A stretch of 64,000 nt of DNA. Origin: Terricaulis sp. (GTDB taxonomy: Bacteria > Pseudomonadota > Alphaproteobacteria > Caulobacterales > Aquidulcibacteraceae). The position numbers and the translations under genes are program-made. Within the stretch, counting starts at the first letter, position 1. Each line of letters begins with the position of its first letter. The notes beneath the pieces were generated by a model that saw nothing but the letters and a program-made list of their open reading frames with translations, was not told the DNA's origin and made no database searches. The stretch spans positions 186,001-250,000 of the forward strand of contig JANPZV010000005.1 of the NCBI GenBank assembly GCA_024707365.1, written 5' to 3'. Shown piece after piece: positions 1 to 9,260 of this stretch.

Positions 1-967
1 TTTTCGGCGCTGATGTCTGTGCTTTACCATATCGGGCTGATGCAGCCTGTGGTGACCTGGGTGGGCGGCGCGCTCCGGCTTTTACTCGGCACGGGCCGCG
101 TGGAATCGCTGACGGCGGCGGCGAATATTTTCGTCGGCCAAACCGAGGGCGCCGCTGGTGGTGCGCCCGTATCTGCCGCATGTGAGCGGCCCGCAGCTGT
201 TTGCGATCATGACGGCGGGCATGGCCTCCGTCGCCGGCAGCGTGCTGGCCGCGTACGCGCAGATGGGGATCGACATCAATTACCTGCTGGCCGCCAGCTT
301 CATGGCCGCGCCGGGCGGGCTGCTGATGGCGAAGATCATCATGCCGGATGCAAAGCTCCCGCCCAAAGCGGCCGAGGCGGAAGATGAAACCGGCGAGACG
401 CCCTCGCCCGCGCAGATTGGCGCGGAAGCGGAGCCCGAAGAAACGCGGCATGTGAACGTGATCATGGCCGCCGCGCATGGCGCGCAGACGGGGCTGATCC
501 TCGCCGCCTCGATCGGGGCGATGCTGATTGCGTTTGTTTCGCTGATTGCGCTGATCAATGGCGGCTTGGGCGCGCTGGGCGAATTGATGGGCTTTGAGGG
601 CGTGACGCTGCAAAGCCTGCTTGGCTTTGTGTTCGCGCCGGTGATGTGGCTGCTGAGCGTGCCATGGGAAGAGGCGCAAGCGGCGGGCGGGGTGTTCGGC
701 GAAAAGCTGATCCTGAATGAATTTGTCGCCTTCATGCATCTGGGGCAGATGGGCGATACGCTTTCGCCGCGCACCATGGCGATCACCACCTTTGCGCTCT
801 GCGGCTTCGCCAATTTCAGCTCGATCGGCATTTTGCTGGCGGCGATGAACACGCTGGCGCCGCAGCGCGCGCCGGAGATTGCGCGCTATGGGTTCCACAT
901 TCTCGCCGCCGCCTCGCTCTCCAATCTGATGAGCGCCGCGCTCGCGAGCTTTTTTGTTACGGGATAA
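1..967 (+). CDS. Concentrative nucleoside transporter (CNT/NupC family), C-terminal part, frameshifted
   Basis: Inner-membrane symporter that would import nucleosides with H+ or Na+. The window opens inside the gene. Frame 1 reads FSALMSVLYHIGLMQPVV and later NIFVGQTE, the family signature. From about 158 the protein continues in frame 2 with VVRPYLPH, several hydrophobic spans, and LNEFVAF and CGFANFSS, the conserved end of CNT carriers. The break lies at the GGG at 147-149: removing one G restores GQTEAPLVVRPYL. I read this as a single-base indel rather than true decay. It is followed after 8 nt by a nucleoside hydrolase, so import and cleavage are probably co-transcribed. The family assignment is firm; the substrate range is not known. 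Confidence 0.88.
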
Positions 968-975
968 GATCGGCC

Positions 976-1905
976 ATGGCCCCTCGCCCCCTCATCATCG
1001 ATTGCGACCCTGGCGTGGATGACGCCGTTGCGCTGCTGCTTGCGTTCTCCGCGCCGGATGCGTTGGAGATCCTTGGGATCACCACTGTCGCCGGCAATGT
1101 GAGCGGCGCGCTGACGGCGCAGAATGCTTGCATCGTGCGCGCCATCGCGGAGCGCGAAGATGTGCCTGTGTTCGCCGGCGCGGATCGGCCTTTGCTGGCG
1201 GAGGCCATGGAAGCCGGGCATTTTCATGGGCGCAACGGGCTGGGCGATTTGGAGTTTCCGGCGCCTGGCAAGGGCGTGGAGCAAGCCGGCGCGGTTGCGT
1301 TTCTTGCAGAGACGCTGCGCGCCGCCGCGCCCGCTTCGATCAGCATCGCCGTTACGGGGCCGCTCACCAATATCGCGCTGGCGCTGCGCGCGGCGCCGGA
1401 TGCGGCGCAAGGCGTGCGCGAGATCGTGCTGATGGGCGGCGCGCGCAGCGAAGGCGGCAACATCACAGCTTCGGCTGAGTTCAACATCTACGCCGATCCG
1501 CATGCGGCGCAGATGGTGTTTGCTTCCGGCTTGCCGATCACAGCGCTTGGCCTTGATGTGACGCACCAGATACGCACCAATCCCGCGCGCATGGCGCGGC
1601 TTGAAGCGCTTGGCGCGGCGCGGGCGCGCGCGGCATGCCAATTCTTGCGCTTTGGCGAGCGGGTGGAGCGCGAGCATGCCGGCCATGACGGCGCGCCGCT
1701 GCATGACCCGGCCGTGATCGCTTATCTGCTGGCGCCGGAGACGTTTGAAACGGCGGCGGCGGAAATCGCGGTGGAAACGGAATCGGCGCTCACGCGCGGG
1801 CACACCGCGGTTGAATTCCGCCTCAGCAAGCCAAGCGCCGCGCGCTGGGGCGTGCGCGCGGATGCGGACGCGGTGTTCGATCTCATCGCGCGGAGGCTGG
1901 CGTGA
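976..1905 (+). CDS. Inosine-uridine preferring nucleoside hydrolase
   Basis: Cytoplasmic hydrolase that splits ribonucleosides into ribose and base. The N-terminal Ca2+/ribose-binding motif DCDPGVDDA (residues about 9-17) is intact. Also present are VTGPLTNIALAL, MGGA, a NIYADPHAA segment and LDVTHQ, in the family order. At 309 aa it has normal length. The ATG lies 8 nt after the transporter stop, and the stop overlaps the GTG start of the ribokinase gene by 4 nt (GTGA), which suggests translational coupling. With the transporter upstream and ribokinase downstream, the released ribose has an obvious fate. Base specificity cannot be read from the sequence. Confidence 0.93.
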   Translation: MAPRPLIIDCDPGVDDAVALLLAFSAPDALEILGITTVAGNVSGALTAQNACIVRAIAEREDVPVFAGADRPLLAEAMEAGHFHGRNGLGDLEFPAPGKGVEQAGAVAFLAETLRAAAPASISIAVTGPLTNIALALRAAPDAAQGVREIVLMGGARSEGGNITASAEFNIYADPHAAQMVFASGLPITALGLDVTHQIRTNPARMARLEALGAARARAACQFLRFGERVEREHAGHDGAPLHDPAVIAYLLAPETFETAAAEIAVETESALTRGHTAVEFRLSKPSAARWGVRADADAVFDLIARRLA

Positions 1906-2781
1906 GCGGCCCGCGCCTCGCCATCGTCGGCTCGATCAATCTTGATCTTGTCGTGCGCGCGGCGCGCTTGCCGCTGGCGGGGGAAACCATTGGCGGGGCC
2001 GTGTTCGCGCGGCATCCGGGCGGCAAGGGCGCCAATCAGGCGCTGGCGGCGCAAAGGCTGGGCGCATCCGTGGCGCTGCATGGGCGCGTGGGCGCGGATG
2101 CGTTCGCCGATGAAGCGCTGGCGCTGCTGCGCGCGGGCGGGGTGGATCTGGCTGGCTGCGGCGTTGATGCGGGGGCGCCCACGGGCGTGGCGCTGATCGC
2201 GGTTTCGGCGGAGGGCGAAAATCAGATCGTGGTTGCGCCCGGCGCCAATGGCGCGTTTGCGCCCGCGCATCTGGGGCCGATTCAAGCTGACGCCCTGCTC
2301 TGCCAATTGGAAATTCCGCTGGAGACGATCGCGCGCGCCGCGAGCGATTTCGCCGGCTTTATCGCGCTTAACCTCGCGCCCGCGATGGCGGCGCCGCCGG
2401 CGCTGCTGGCGCGGGCTGATCTCATCATCGTCAACGAAACCGAAGCTGCGTTTTATGGCGCGAGCCTGTTTGAAACCCGCGCGCGCGTGGCGATCACCTA
2501 TGGCGCGGCGGGCGCGGCCTTGTTTGAGCGCGGCGCGGAGATCGCGCGCGCGCCGGCGCCGAAGGTGGCCGTGCGCGACACCACCGGCGCGGGCGATACG
2601 TTCTGCGCAGCGCTGACGCTGGCGCTGGCGGAGGGCCAAAGCCCGGCGGCTGCGCTGGCGTTTGCGTGCGCGGCAGGCGCGCTGGCCACAACAGCGGAGG
2701 GCGCGCAGCCTTCGCTGCCGATGCGCGCGGCGGTGGAGGATTTGCTCAAAAACGGAGATGGCGATGCGCCAAAGTGCCTGA
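1902..2781 (+). CDS. rbsK: Ribokinase (PfkB family), 3' end frameshifted
   Basis: Phosphorylates ribose freed by the nucleoside hydrolase. It starts with GTG overlapping the previous stop (GTGA). Visible motifs are GSINLDLVV near the N-terminus, the glycine-rich HPGGKGANQA, and the C-terminal PfkB signature DTTGAGDTF with the catalytic Asp (residues about 225-233). In the raw frame the protein runs on into meaningless sequence. Removing one C at 2769-2770 gives a natural end DGDAQSA and places the stop (2779-2781) across the start of the next gene. The corrected length of about 293 aa is normal. I prefer the indel explanation to a genuine C-terminal extension. Confidence 0.88.
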
Positions 2782-3690
2782 GCTTTCGCTGCGCCGCTAC
2801 ACCCATGGCGATGCGCAAGCGCGCGCGGATTTTTCCAGCGCGCTCTCCGCCGGCTTGCGCGACTATGGCTTTATCATCCTCAAGGATCATAACGTCTCGC
2901 TTGAGTTGCTGGCGCAGGCTTACGCGCTAGCGGGCGAGCTGTTTGCGCGGCCCGAGGAAGAGAAACGCCAATATGCAGGCGGCTTGCGCGGCTACACCCC
3001 GTTTGGCGTTGAGCATGCGCGCGACAATCCAACCCCCGATCTCAAGGAATTCTGGCAGATTGGGCATGAGCCCGAGCCGGGCGCGCCCGCCAGCCCCTTC
3101 TCCGCGCCGAATGTGTGGCCGCGCGCGCGCGGAGGGCTTTCGCGCTGCATTCGAGGCGCTGTTTGCCGCGCTGAACGAAACCGGCTGCATCCTGCTTGAA
3201 GCGCTGGCGCCGACGCTGGATTTGCCGGCCGATTATTTCACCCCGCTTGTGGCGCGCGGCGATTCTGTGCTGCGTGTGCTGCACTATCCGCCGATTGGCG
3301 CGGATGTTGACCCAGAAGCGGTGCGGGCGGCGGCGCATGAAGACATCAACCTTATCACCATCCTGGTGGCCGCGCGCGGGGCTGGGCTTGAATTGCTGGA
3401 TCGCGACGGCGCCCTGGCTGCCTGTGCGCACCGCGCCGAACGCGCTTATCGTCGATAGCGGGGATATGATGGCGCGGCTGACCAACAATGTGATCCCGGC
3501 GACGACGCATCGCGTCGTCAATTCCGATGAATCGGGCGTGAGCCGCTATTCCATGCCGTTCTTCATGCATCCCACGCACGATACCTCGCTTGCCGCGCTG
3601 CCCTCTTGCGCGAACGGCAAAGAGCCGGCGCCGGTCACGGCGGGCGAATTTCTGGCCGAGCGCCTGCGCGAAATCGGGCTCAAAGCATAA
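2758..3690 (+). CDS. Fe(II)/2-oxoglutarate-dependent oxygenase (isopenicillin-N-synthase-like), three frameshifts
   Basis: Non-haem iron dioxygenase of the IPNS/DIOX group, about 310 aa after correction. The N-terminal DIOX region holds ADFSSALSAGLRDYGFIIL. The catalytic domain has the iron ligands H-E-D (in AAHEDINLI) and a distal His in TTHRVVNS, followed by RYSMPFF, whose R-x-S pair would bind 2-oxoglutarate. The reading frame must change at 2769-2770 (extra C), in the CG repeat at 3120-3131, and at the CCC at 3412-3414 (extra C). The total length of 933 nt is divisible by three, consistent with these changes. The start ATG at 2758 overlaps the ribokinase end. Its place in a nucleoside operon suggests a nucleobase or nucleoside substrate, but that is inference. 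Confidence 0.8.
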
Positions 3691-3693
3691 GCC

Positions 3694-4272
3694 ATGGCCA
3701 AGCTCTATTTTTCCTACGCCGCGATGAACGCCGGCAAATCCACCATTCTTTTGCAGGCCTCCTACAATTACCGCGAGCGCGGCATGCGCACGCTTTTGTT
3801 CACCTCCGCGCTTTATGCGGAGATGGATGAAGGCCAGATCAGCTCGCGCATCGGCGTGCGGGCCGAGGCGGATTTGTTCGACAAGGATCACGATCTCTTC
3901 GCCTGGATCGCGCGTGAGCATGAAGCGGCGAAGGTCGATTGCGTGTTCGTGGACGAGGCGCAGTTTTTAACGCGCGAGCAAGTCTGGCAATTGGCGCGTG
4001 TGGCCGATCGGCTGAACATCCCCGTGCTATGCTATGGCTTGCGCACCGATTTTCGCGGGCGATTGTTTGAGGGCGCGGGCGAATTGCTGGCGATCGCCGA
4101 TAGCTTGCGCGAGGTGCGCACCATTTGCCATTGCGGCGCGAAAGCCACCATGGTGATGCGGCGCGACGCCTCGGGCGCGGCGGCCACGCAAGGCGCGCAA
4201 ATCGCCATCGAAAAGGATGTGTACGTTTCCCTCTGCCGCAAGCATTGGGAAGACGAGATGGGCCGCACCTAA
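3694..4272 (+). CDS. tdk: Thymidine kinase, type II
   Basis: Cytoplasmic kinase that phosphorylates thymidine to dTMP. The P-loop lies in SYAAMNAGKST (residues about 7-17), the metal/catalytic segment in FVDEAQFLT, and the lasso-region zinc ligands in CHCGAKATM and YVSLCRKHW. At 192 aa it matches the usual length of 190-200. It starts 3 nt after the oxygenase stop and closes the salvage operon. The next gene is convergent, with a short GC hairpin at about 4274-4291 between them. The frame is intact. Confidence 0.95.
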   Translation: MAKLYFSYAAMNAGKSTILLQASYNYRERGMRTLLFTSALYAEMDEGQISSRIGVRAEADLFDKDHDLFAWIAREHEAAKVDCVFVDEAQFLTREQVWQLARVADRLNIPVLCYGLRTDFRGRLFEGAGELLAIADSLREVRTICHCGAKATMVMRRDASGAAATQGAQIAIEKDVYVSLCRKHWEDEMGRT

Positions 4273-4282
4273 CAGCCGCCGC

Positions 4283-5593
4283 TTAGGCGGATTGCGGCGC
4301 GCCTCCGGCCGAAAAACCCCGGCGCGCAAGAGAACGGGCCACGAGCACAAGCGCGATCACCGCCAGCGGATAAAACGGCGTGAGCGAAAGCATCGCGTAT
4401 TCAAGCCCGGCCTTGGCGCCATAGGTGTGCGAAAGCTGCTCACTCACAAACCCGATATAAAGCGGGCCAAGCCCCATGCCGACGAGATTGTTGACGAACA
4501 AAAGGATCGCAGCCGACGTGCTGCGCTGATTGGGCGGGGCGATGTTTTGCACGATCGCCATGCCGGGGGCGACGAACATCATGTTCATCGCCATCGGGAT
4601 GGCGAACCAAATGAGCGCCGCGCCCCAGCCGTCGGCCAATACGCCCATGATAAAAAACGGCACGCCAATGGCGAGCGCCCAGGCCGGAATGAGCGCGAAG
4701 GCGCTTGGATTTTTGCGGGCGTAGCGATCGGCCAGAAAGCCGCTCAAGAACATGCCGATCGCCATCGCAAGGCCGATGACGATACTGTAATAGGCGGCGA
4801 TATCGCTCATTTCCGCGCCCTTGGCGCGCATCAGCAGCGCCGGCGCCCAGGTGGCGAAGGCGTTGAACACAAAGCTGTAGGTGGCCGCCGCCAGCAGCAG
4901 CAGCGAAAGCGTTGGGTTACGCAGATAATCGCGGATACATTCCATAATCGATGGTTGCGGCTCTGACTGCACAGGGGTTGTCGGCGCCGCATCGTAGCGC
5001 CCGCGCTTGGGCTCACGCACCACAAGCCACAAGAGCACGGAAAGAAAAATGCCGGGCGCGGCGACAGCGAAAAACGCCCATTGCCAGCCAAACTCCGCCG
5101 CGACCCAGCCGCCGAGCGCGACGCCGGCGGTGGCGCCGAGCGGCACGCCAAGCGACCAGATGCTGATCGCGCCGCCACGCCGGTGCGGCGGGAAATAGTC
5201 GGAAATGATCGACATCGACGGTGCGGCTCCGCCCGCCTCGCCGATGCCGACGCCAATGCGCGCGGCCAGCAGATGCGCGAAATTTCCGGCCATGCCACAA
5301 AGCCCGGTGAACAGGCTCCAGACAAAACACGCAATGGCGACAACGCGCACGCGATTGGTGCGATCGGCAAGCCACGCCACGGGGATGCCGAACGTGGTGT
5401 AAAACAGCGCGAAGGCAAAGCCTGAGACAAGCCCGATCTGCGTATCGGTGAGATTAAGATCGGCCTTGATCGGCTCAACCAGGATGGCGACGATCTGCCG
5501 GTCGAGGTAATTGAACGCGTAGATGAGCCCCAGAATGAGCACCACCACGTAGGGGTAGACGCCGACGCGGATTTCTTCAGGTTCTTTGCTCAT
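4283..5593 (-). CDS. MFS transporter, spinster/sugar-acid-like
   Basis: Predicted 12-span inner-membrane carrier, 436 aa from the chosen ATG at 5593. Loop 2-3 carries the MFS signature (GIPVAWLADRTNRVR), and helix 1 has YAFNYLDRQIVAILVEPI, typical of the spinster-like bacterial carriers found in steroid and aromatic degradation clusters. A longer ORF extends upstream, but the sequence before MSKEPEE is not protein-like and overlaps the upstream gene. It lies 10 nt after the nitronate monooxygenase-like gene and probably shares its transcript. The role is probably uptake or efflux of the island's substrate or product; the substrate is unknown. Confidence 0.85.
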   Translation of the reverse strand: MSKEPEEIRVGVYPYVVVLILGLIYAFNYLDRQIVAILVEPIKADLNLTDTQIGLVSGFAFALFYTTFGIPVAWLADRTNRVRVVAIACFVWSLFTGLCGMAGNFAHLLAARIGVGIGEAGGAAPSMSIISDYFPPHRRGGAISIWSLGVPLGATAGVALGGWVAAEFGWQWAFFAVAAPGIFLSVLLWLVVREPKRGRYDAAPTTPVQSEPQPSIMECIRDYLRNPTLSLLLLAAATYSFVFNAFATWAPALLMRAKGAEMSDIAAYYSIVIGLAMAIGMFLSGFLADRYARKNPSAFALIPAWALAIGVPFFIMGVLADGWGAALIWFAIPMAMNMMFVAPGMAIVQNIAPPNQRSTSAAILLFVNNLVGMGLGPLYIGFVSEQLSHTYGAKAGLEYAMLSLTPFYPLAVIALVLVARSLARRGFSAGGAPQSA

Positions 5594-5603
5594 CGGTGTT
5601 TCC

Positions 5604-6533
5604 CTATAGCGCGCGCGCGTTTTGATAGGCGGCGGCGAGCGTTGTGATGATCTCTGCGGCAGGAGCGATACGCGTGACGGCGCCGACGCCCTGCCCAGCG
5701 GACCAGACATCGCGCCAGCGCTTTTTATCCGCATCTTCCGGCGCGCCGAGATTCATCACGGTCTTTTCACCAACCAAGGCTGCGGGATCGTAGCCGGCGG
5801 CGATGAGGCTCTCGCGCAGCCAATTTGCGGGCGCGCCAGTCAGCGCGGCGGAAAGCACGATGTCGGACACAGAGGCGCGCACAAGCATGTCCTTGTAATC
5901 GCGGTGTGCGAGGCTTTCTTCGGCGGCGATCAGGCTGGTGCCGAGATAGGCAAAATCCGCGCCGAGAATTTCGGCGGCTCGGATCGCGCGCCCGGATGAC
6001 ACAGCGCCGCCCATGACAATGACGCCATCAAAAAATTCGCGCACGGCAGGCACGAAAGCAAAGGCGCTGAGCGCGCCCGTATGCCCGCCCGCGCCGGCGC
6101 AGACGAGCACCAGCCCATCGGCGCCGGCGGCGGCGGCTTTGCGCGCCTGCTCGACCGTGTTCACGTCGGCCAGCACGAGCCCGCCATAGGCGTGTGCAGC
6201 CGCAATCACGCGTGCGGGGCTGCCAAGCGCGGTGATGACGATTGGCGGGCGATGCTTGGCCAACAGCGCCAGCTCATCATCAAAGCGGGTGTAGGAGCGG
6301 TGCGTGATCATGTTGAGCGCCCAGGCGGGCGCGCCCTCGCCCGCCTCAGCTGAAATCCGGCTCATCCAGGCGTCGAGCTCATCCAGCGTGCGCGCATTGG
6401 TGACGGGGAACGAGCCGATCACGCCGGCGCGGCGCGCGGCGATTACAAGATCGGGGCCGGAAACAAGAAACATGGGCGCGGCGATCGCCGGCAGTTGCAA
6501 ACCCTGCTTCATCCATTCGGGCGCGCGCGTCAC
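5604..6533 (-). CDS. Nitronate monooxygenase/2-nitropropane dioxygenase-like flavoprotein
   Basis: FMN-dependent TIM-barrel oxidoreductase, 309 aa, GTG start with GGGAG upstream. Family hallmarks are PMFLVSGPDLVIAARRAG near the N-terminus, GLVLVCAGAGGHTG with the conserved His, GGAVSSGRAI, and GADFAYLGTSLIA near the phosphate-binding end. Members of this family occur often in fatty-acid, terpenoid and steroid catabolic clusters, where many act as enoyl or quinone reductases rather than on nitronates, so the name should be read broadly. It is divergent from the thiolase gene; the 96-nt gap holds the conserved 21-bp element oriented towards the thiolase. Confidence 0.87.
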   Translation of the reverse strand: MTRAPEWMKQGLQLPAIAAPMFLVSGPDLVIAARRAGVIGSFPVTNARTLDELDAWMSRISAEAGEGAPAWALNMITHRSYTRFDDELALLAKHRPPIVITALGSPARVIAAAHAYGGLVLADVNTVEQARKAAAAGADGLVLVCAGAGGHTGALSAFAFVPAVREFFDGVIVMGGAVSSGRAIRAAEILGADFAYLGTSLIAAEESLAHRDYKDMLVRASVSDIVLSAALTGAPANWLRESLIAAGYDPAALVGEKTVMNLGAPEDADKKRWRDVWSAGQGVGAVTRIAPAAEIITTLAAAYQNARAL

Positions 6534-6586
6534 GTTTCTCCCCCGGCCGCTGCTCTGGTTCTTGTGCGGACCATCTGATACTTGTA

Positions 6587-6607
6587 ACTTGCCTAACTGG
6601 ACTGACT
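6587..6607 (+). promoter_or_regulatory. Shared 21-bp element, copy 1 (thiolase promoter)
   Basis: Reads ACTTG-CCTAAC-TGGACT-GACT and ends 22 nt before the thiolase ATG. It matches the element found before seven other start regions of the island (9261, 9352, 12714, 15978, 21093, 25525, 26843). The central CCTAAC falls where a -10 box could lie. This copy is the most diverged at positions 12-13. Confidence 0.6.
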
Positions 6608-6629
6608 AGTCAAATTTGCAGGCTCGCCG

Positions 6630-7835
6630 ATGGATGTTTTTGTTTTCGACGCGGTGCGCACCCCGCGCGGCAAGGGACGCCCGAACGGATCGCTGGCGGC
6701 GATACCGCCTGCTGATTTGACGGTGCAATTGGTGGAGGCGCTGCGCGCGCGAAACGGCGCCGCAGCGATCGCGGAGACCGATCTCTTCGCGCTGGGCTGC
6801 GTGACGCAAACCGGCGTGCAAGGCGGGCATATCGGGCTTGCAGCGCGCGTGCAGGCGGGCCTTCCCGATACAAGCGCCGCGGTGACGCTCAACAATTTCT
6901 GTGTCTCTGGGCTTTCGGCGATTTGCGAGGCGAGCCGCCGTATAGCGCTGGGCGAGAGCGCCCTGGCGCTGGCGGGCGGCGTTGAATCGATGTCGCAAGC
7001 CACGTTCATGAGTGATAATGCGCCTTATTATAGAGACCCGGCGCTGATTTCGGCGATGGGCTGGGCGCCGCCGGGCTTAGGCGCGGATCTTTTGGCTGCG
7101 CGCGAAGGTATTGGGCGCGAGGCGCTGGATGCGGCGACGCTGCGCTCGCATCGGCGCGCGGCCGCGGCCTGGGCTGCGGGGCGCTATAGACGGCGCGTCG
7201 TCCCGGTGCGTGCGGCGGATGGCGCAATCGCGCTCGCGCGTGACGAGAACGTGCGCGATTACGGCGATGGCGCGGCTTTAAAAGAGTTGCAGCCGGTTTT
7301 TGCGGAAGCGGGCGCAGCCGGATTCGATCGCGTTTTGCTGGCGCATTATCCTGACATGGCCGAGATTGCACACACCCATACGCTGGCGCATTGCCCGCCA
7401 ATTTCCGATGGCGCGGCGCTGGCGCTGATCGGTGCGCGTGAGGCAGGCGCGGCGGCGGGGCTTCAGCCGATCGCCCGCATTCGTGCGTATGCAGAAACAG
7501 CGGGCGATCACGTTTTGCAACTGACGGCAGGGTTTAGCGCGATGGACTTGGCGCTGAAACGCGCCGGGCTTGCGCTTACCGACATCGGCGCCATCGAGTT
7601 TATGGAGGCGTTCGCCGCCGTGCCGGTGAAATTCGAGCGCGATTATACGCCGGACATGGCGCGCGTGAACATCAATGGCGGGCATTTGGCGATGGGCCAC
7701 CCGATGGGCGCCACGGGCGCGATCCTGTTTGCCGCCGCGCTCGATCTGATGGAGGATTTGCAGGCTGAATTTGGCCTGATCGTCGCCACCGGCGGGGTGG
7801 GCGTGGGCGCGGCCATGGTGCTGGAGCGCGTATGA
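6630..7835 (+). CDS. Thiolase family protein (acetyl-CoA acyltransferase-like), second catalytic Cys absent
   Basis: Probable beta-ketothiolase or condensing enzyme, 401 aa. The N-terminal VFDAVRTPRGKG and the nucleophile region TLNNFCVSGLSA (Cys near residue 91) are typical. FMEAFAAVPVKF replaces the usual NEAFA, and GHPMGATGA supplies the catalytic His. The C-terminal motif, usually with Cys before GG-G-G, reads IVATGGVGVGAAM and contains no Cys. It may therefore be impaired in the classic thiolytic mechanism or use another route. The stop overlaps the SDR start by 4 nt (ATGA). It lies behind copy 1 of the shared element. Confidence 0.85.
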   Translation: MDVFVFDAVRTPRGKGRPNGSLAAIPPADLTVQLVEALRARNGAAAIAETDLFALGCVTQTGVQGGHIGLAARVQAGLPDTSAAVTLNNFCVSGLSAICEASRRIALGESALALAGGVESMSQATFMSDNAPYYRDPALISAMGWAPPGLGADLLAAREGIGREALDAATLRSHRRAAAAWAAGRYRRRVVPVRAADGAIALARDENVRDYGDGAALKELQPVFAEAGAAGFDRVLLAHYPDMAEIAHTHTLAHCPPISDGAALALIGAREAGAAAGLQPIARIRAYAETAGDHVLQLTAGFSAMDLALKRAGLALTDIGAIEFMEAFAAVPVKFERDYTPDMARVNINGGHLAMGHPMGATGAILFAAALDLMEDLQAEFGLIVATGGVGVGAAMVLERV

Positions 7836-8664
7836 GCGATTATGCCGGCAAAGTCGTGCTCGTCACCGGTGCGGCGGGTGATATTGGCGCTGCGGCCGCA
7901 GCAGCATTCGCGGCGCGCGGCGCGCGCGTGGTGCTGACGGATCGGCGCGCCGATGCGTTGGATACGGCGGCGGCCGGCGCGCCGGGGGCGCTGGCGCTTG
8001 CCTGCGATCAAACCGATGCCGAAGCCGTGGGCGCCCTCTTCCAAAGCATTGAAGCCGAGTGCGGCCGGCTGGATGCGGCGTTCATCAATGCCGGCTACGG
8101 ACGCTATGGCGCGCTGATCGATATGCCGCTTGAGCAATGGAAGCGCCATATCGACATCAATCTCACAGGCGGATTTCTCATGGCGCAGGGCTCGGCGCGG
8201 CTGATCGCGCAGGGCGGCGCAGGCGGTGCGCTGGTGTTTAACGCCTCAACGGCGGCGGCGCATGTCTGCGATATGCTGGGCGCGTATGCGGCAGCAAAAG
8301 CTGGCGTGCGCATGCTGGCGCGGACGCTCGCTTCTGAGCTTGGGCCGCAGCGGATTCTGCTCCAACCTCATCATGCCGGGCGTGATCGAAACCGCGATGA
8401 CTCAATCATTGCTGGCTGAAAACGGCGTGCGCGCGGACGTGCTGGTGGAAACGCCGGTGGGGCGCCTGGGCGCGCCCGCGGACATCGCGGAACTGGCGGC
8501 GTTTTTTATGCAGCAGCAAAGCCGGCTATATCAATGGCGCGGAAATTCTGATCGATGGCGGGCAAACCATCCACGGCTATCCGCGCTGGTTTAGCGCTGA
8601 TTATACAGAGCCGAATGCGGCGTGGGCGCAGCAGGCTTCCCGCCGCGCCCCGCCGAAAGACTAA
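7832..8664 (+). CDS. Short-chain dehydrogenase/reductase, two frameshifts
   Basis: NAD(P)-dependent classical SDR of about 277 aa. It has VTGAAGDIGAAAA (dinucleotide-binding TGxxxGxG), a NAG motif in FINAGYG, catalytic Ser in FNASTAAA, and Y-x3-K in AYAAAKAGV. The frame changes at about 8354-8358, giving NLIMPGVIETAMT, and again at the T6 run 8502-8507, giving AFLCSSKAGYINGAEILIDGG. Both are one-base excesses, and the 833-nt length agrees with that. It ends at the TAA at 8662-8664, which is part of a palindromic repeat. Co-transcribed with the thiolase; probably oxidises a hydroxyacyl or ring alcohol intermediate. Confidence 0.85.
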
Positions 8665-8740
8665 AGCGTCGGAACTTAAATGCGGCCCACACTACGGGCC
8701 AACCGCCGTGTCGCATCTAAGTCCTCAAAGACGCTTTAGA
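8661..8740. repeat. Palindromic element, copy A
   Basis: Long imperfect hairpin. The outer arms are CTAAAGCGTC (8661-8670) and GACGCTTTAG (8730-8739). The inner arms are GGAACTTAAATGCG and CGCATCTAAGTCC. The first TAA is the stop codon of the SDR gene. It resembles copy B at 8751-8828 in both arms, so the two look like members of one dispersed repeat family. It may also act as a terminator between the convergent genes. Confidence 0.7.
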
Positions 8741-8750
8741 TTCAAATGTT

Positions 8751-8828
8751 TCTAAAGCAACTTTTGGACCTTAAATTCGCTCTGCGTCCGCCATCGAACT
8801 CTGGCGAATTTAAAGTCCGTTGCTTTAA
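8751..8828. repeat. Palindromic element, copy B
   Basis: Imperfect hairpin with outer arms AAAGCAAC and GTTGCTTT and inner arms GGACCTTAAATTCGC and GCGAATTTAAAGTCC. It is similar to copy A (8661-8740) in arm order and sequence. It ends 3 nt before the stop codon of the convergent NTF2-like gene. Together the two copies fill the gap between the genes. Confidence 0.7.
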
Positions 8829-8831
8829 GCG

Positions 8832-9244
8832 CTAATCGCGCCCGGCGTGGTCAAACTCGCTCACGCCCATTTCGCGCAAGAGAGAGGTGCGATCATAATA
8901 TTCGCGCCATTCGGTGATCAGGTTATCATCGCCGATGGAGATCACGCCCACGACCGGCACTTCGCCCTTTTTGCCGTTGTAAACGAAGCGATCCCAACGC
9001 TCGATATAGACGCGGCCATCAATGACGCCGATATGATCGATATCGAGCACAATGCTCTCGATGCCCGCGCCGAGCGCTGCAATGCGTGCATAAATGGCCT
9101 CGCGGCCCACAACTGGCTCAACCATCATCGAATGGAGCACCCCTGCGGGGCGAACAGATCGCCGACCTTGCGCCAATCCTTCGCCGCCCAAGCGTCGGCC
9201 ATTTCCCTGACTTTTGCGATTTTTTCAGCATCACGTGATGACAT
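8832..9244 (-). CDS. SnoaL/NTF2-like protein (limonene-epoxide-hydrolase-like fold), frameshifted
   Basis: Small cone-shaped-fold protein of about 137 aa; relatives are polyketide cyclases, ketosteroid isomerases and epoxide hydrolases. I take the start at 9244 (MSSRDAEKIAKVREMADAW), which gives the expected N-terminal helix. The raw frame breaks at the C4 run 9140-9143, where one base appears to be missing; adding it gives DLFAPQGVLHSMMVEPVVGRE. The C-terminal half has VYIERWDRFVYNGKKGEVPVVGV and ITEWREYYD, typical of the limonene-epoxide-hydrolase group. A 21-bp element lies 16 nt upstream. The role is unknown; isomerisation or hydration of the island's substrate is plausible. Confidence 0.78.
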
Positions 9245-9260
9245 CGCGGCGTCTCCCTTC

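Noticed and set aside
886..1803. Minus-strand frame opposite nucleoside hydrolase
   Set aside because: No motifs and an Arg-rich composition; the opposite strand encodes a complete hydrolase.
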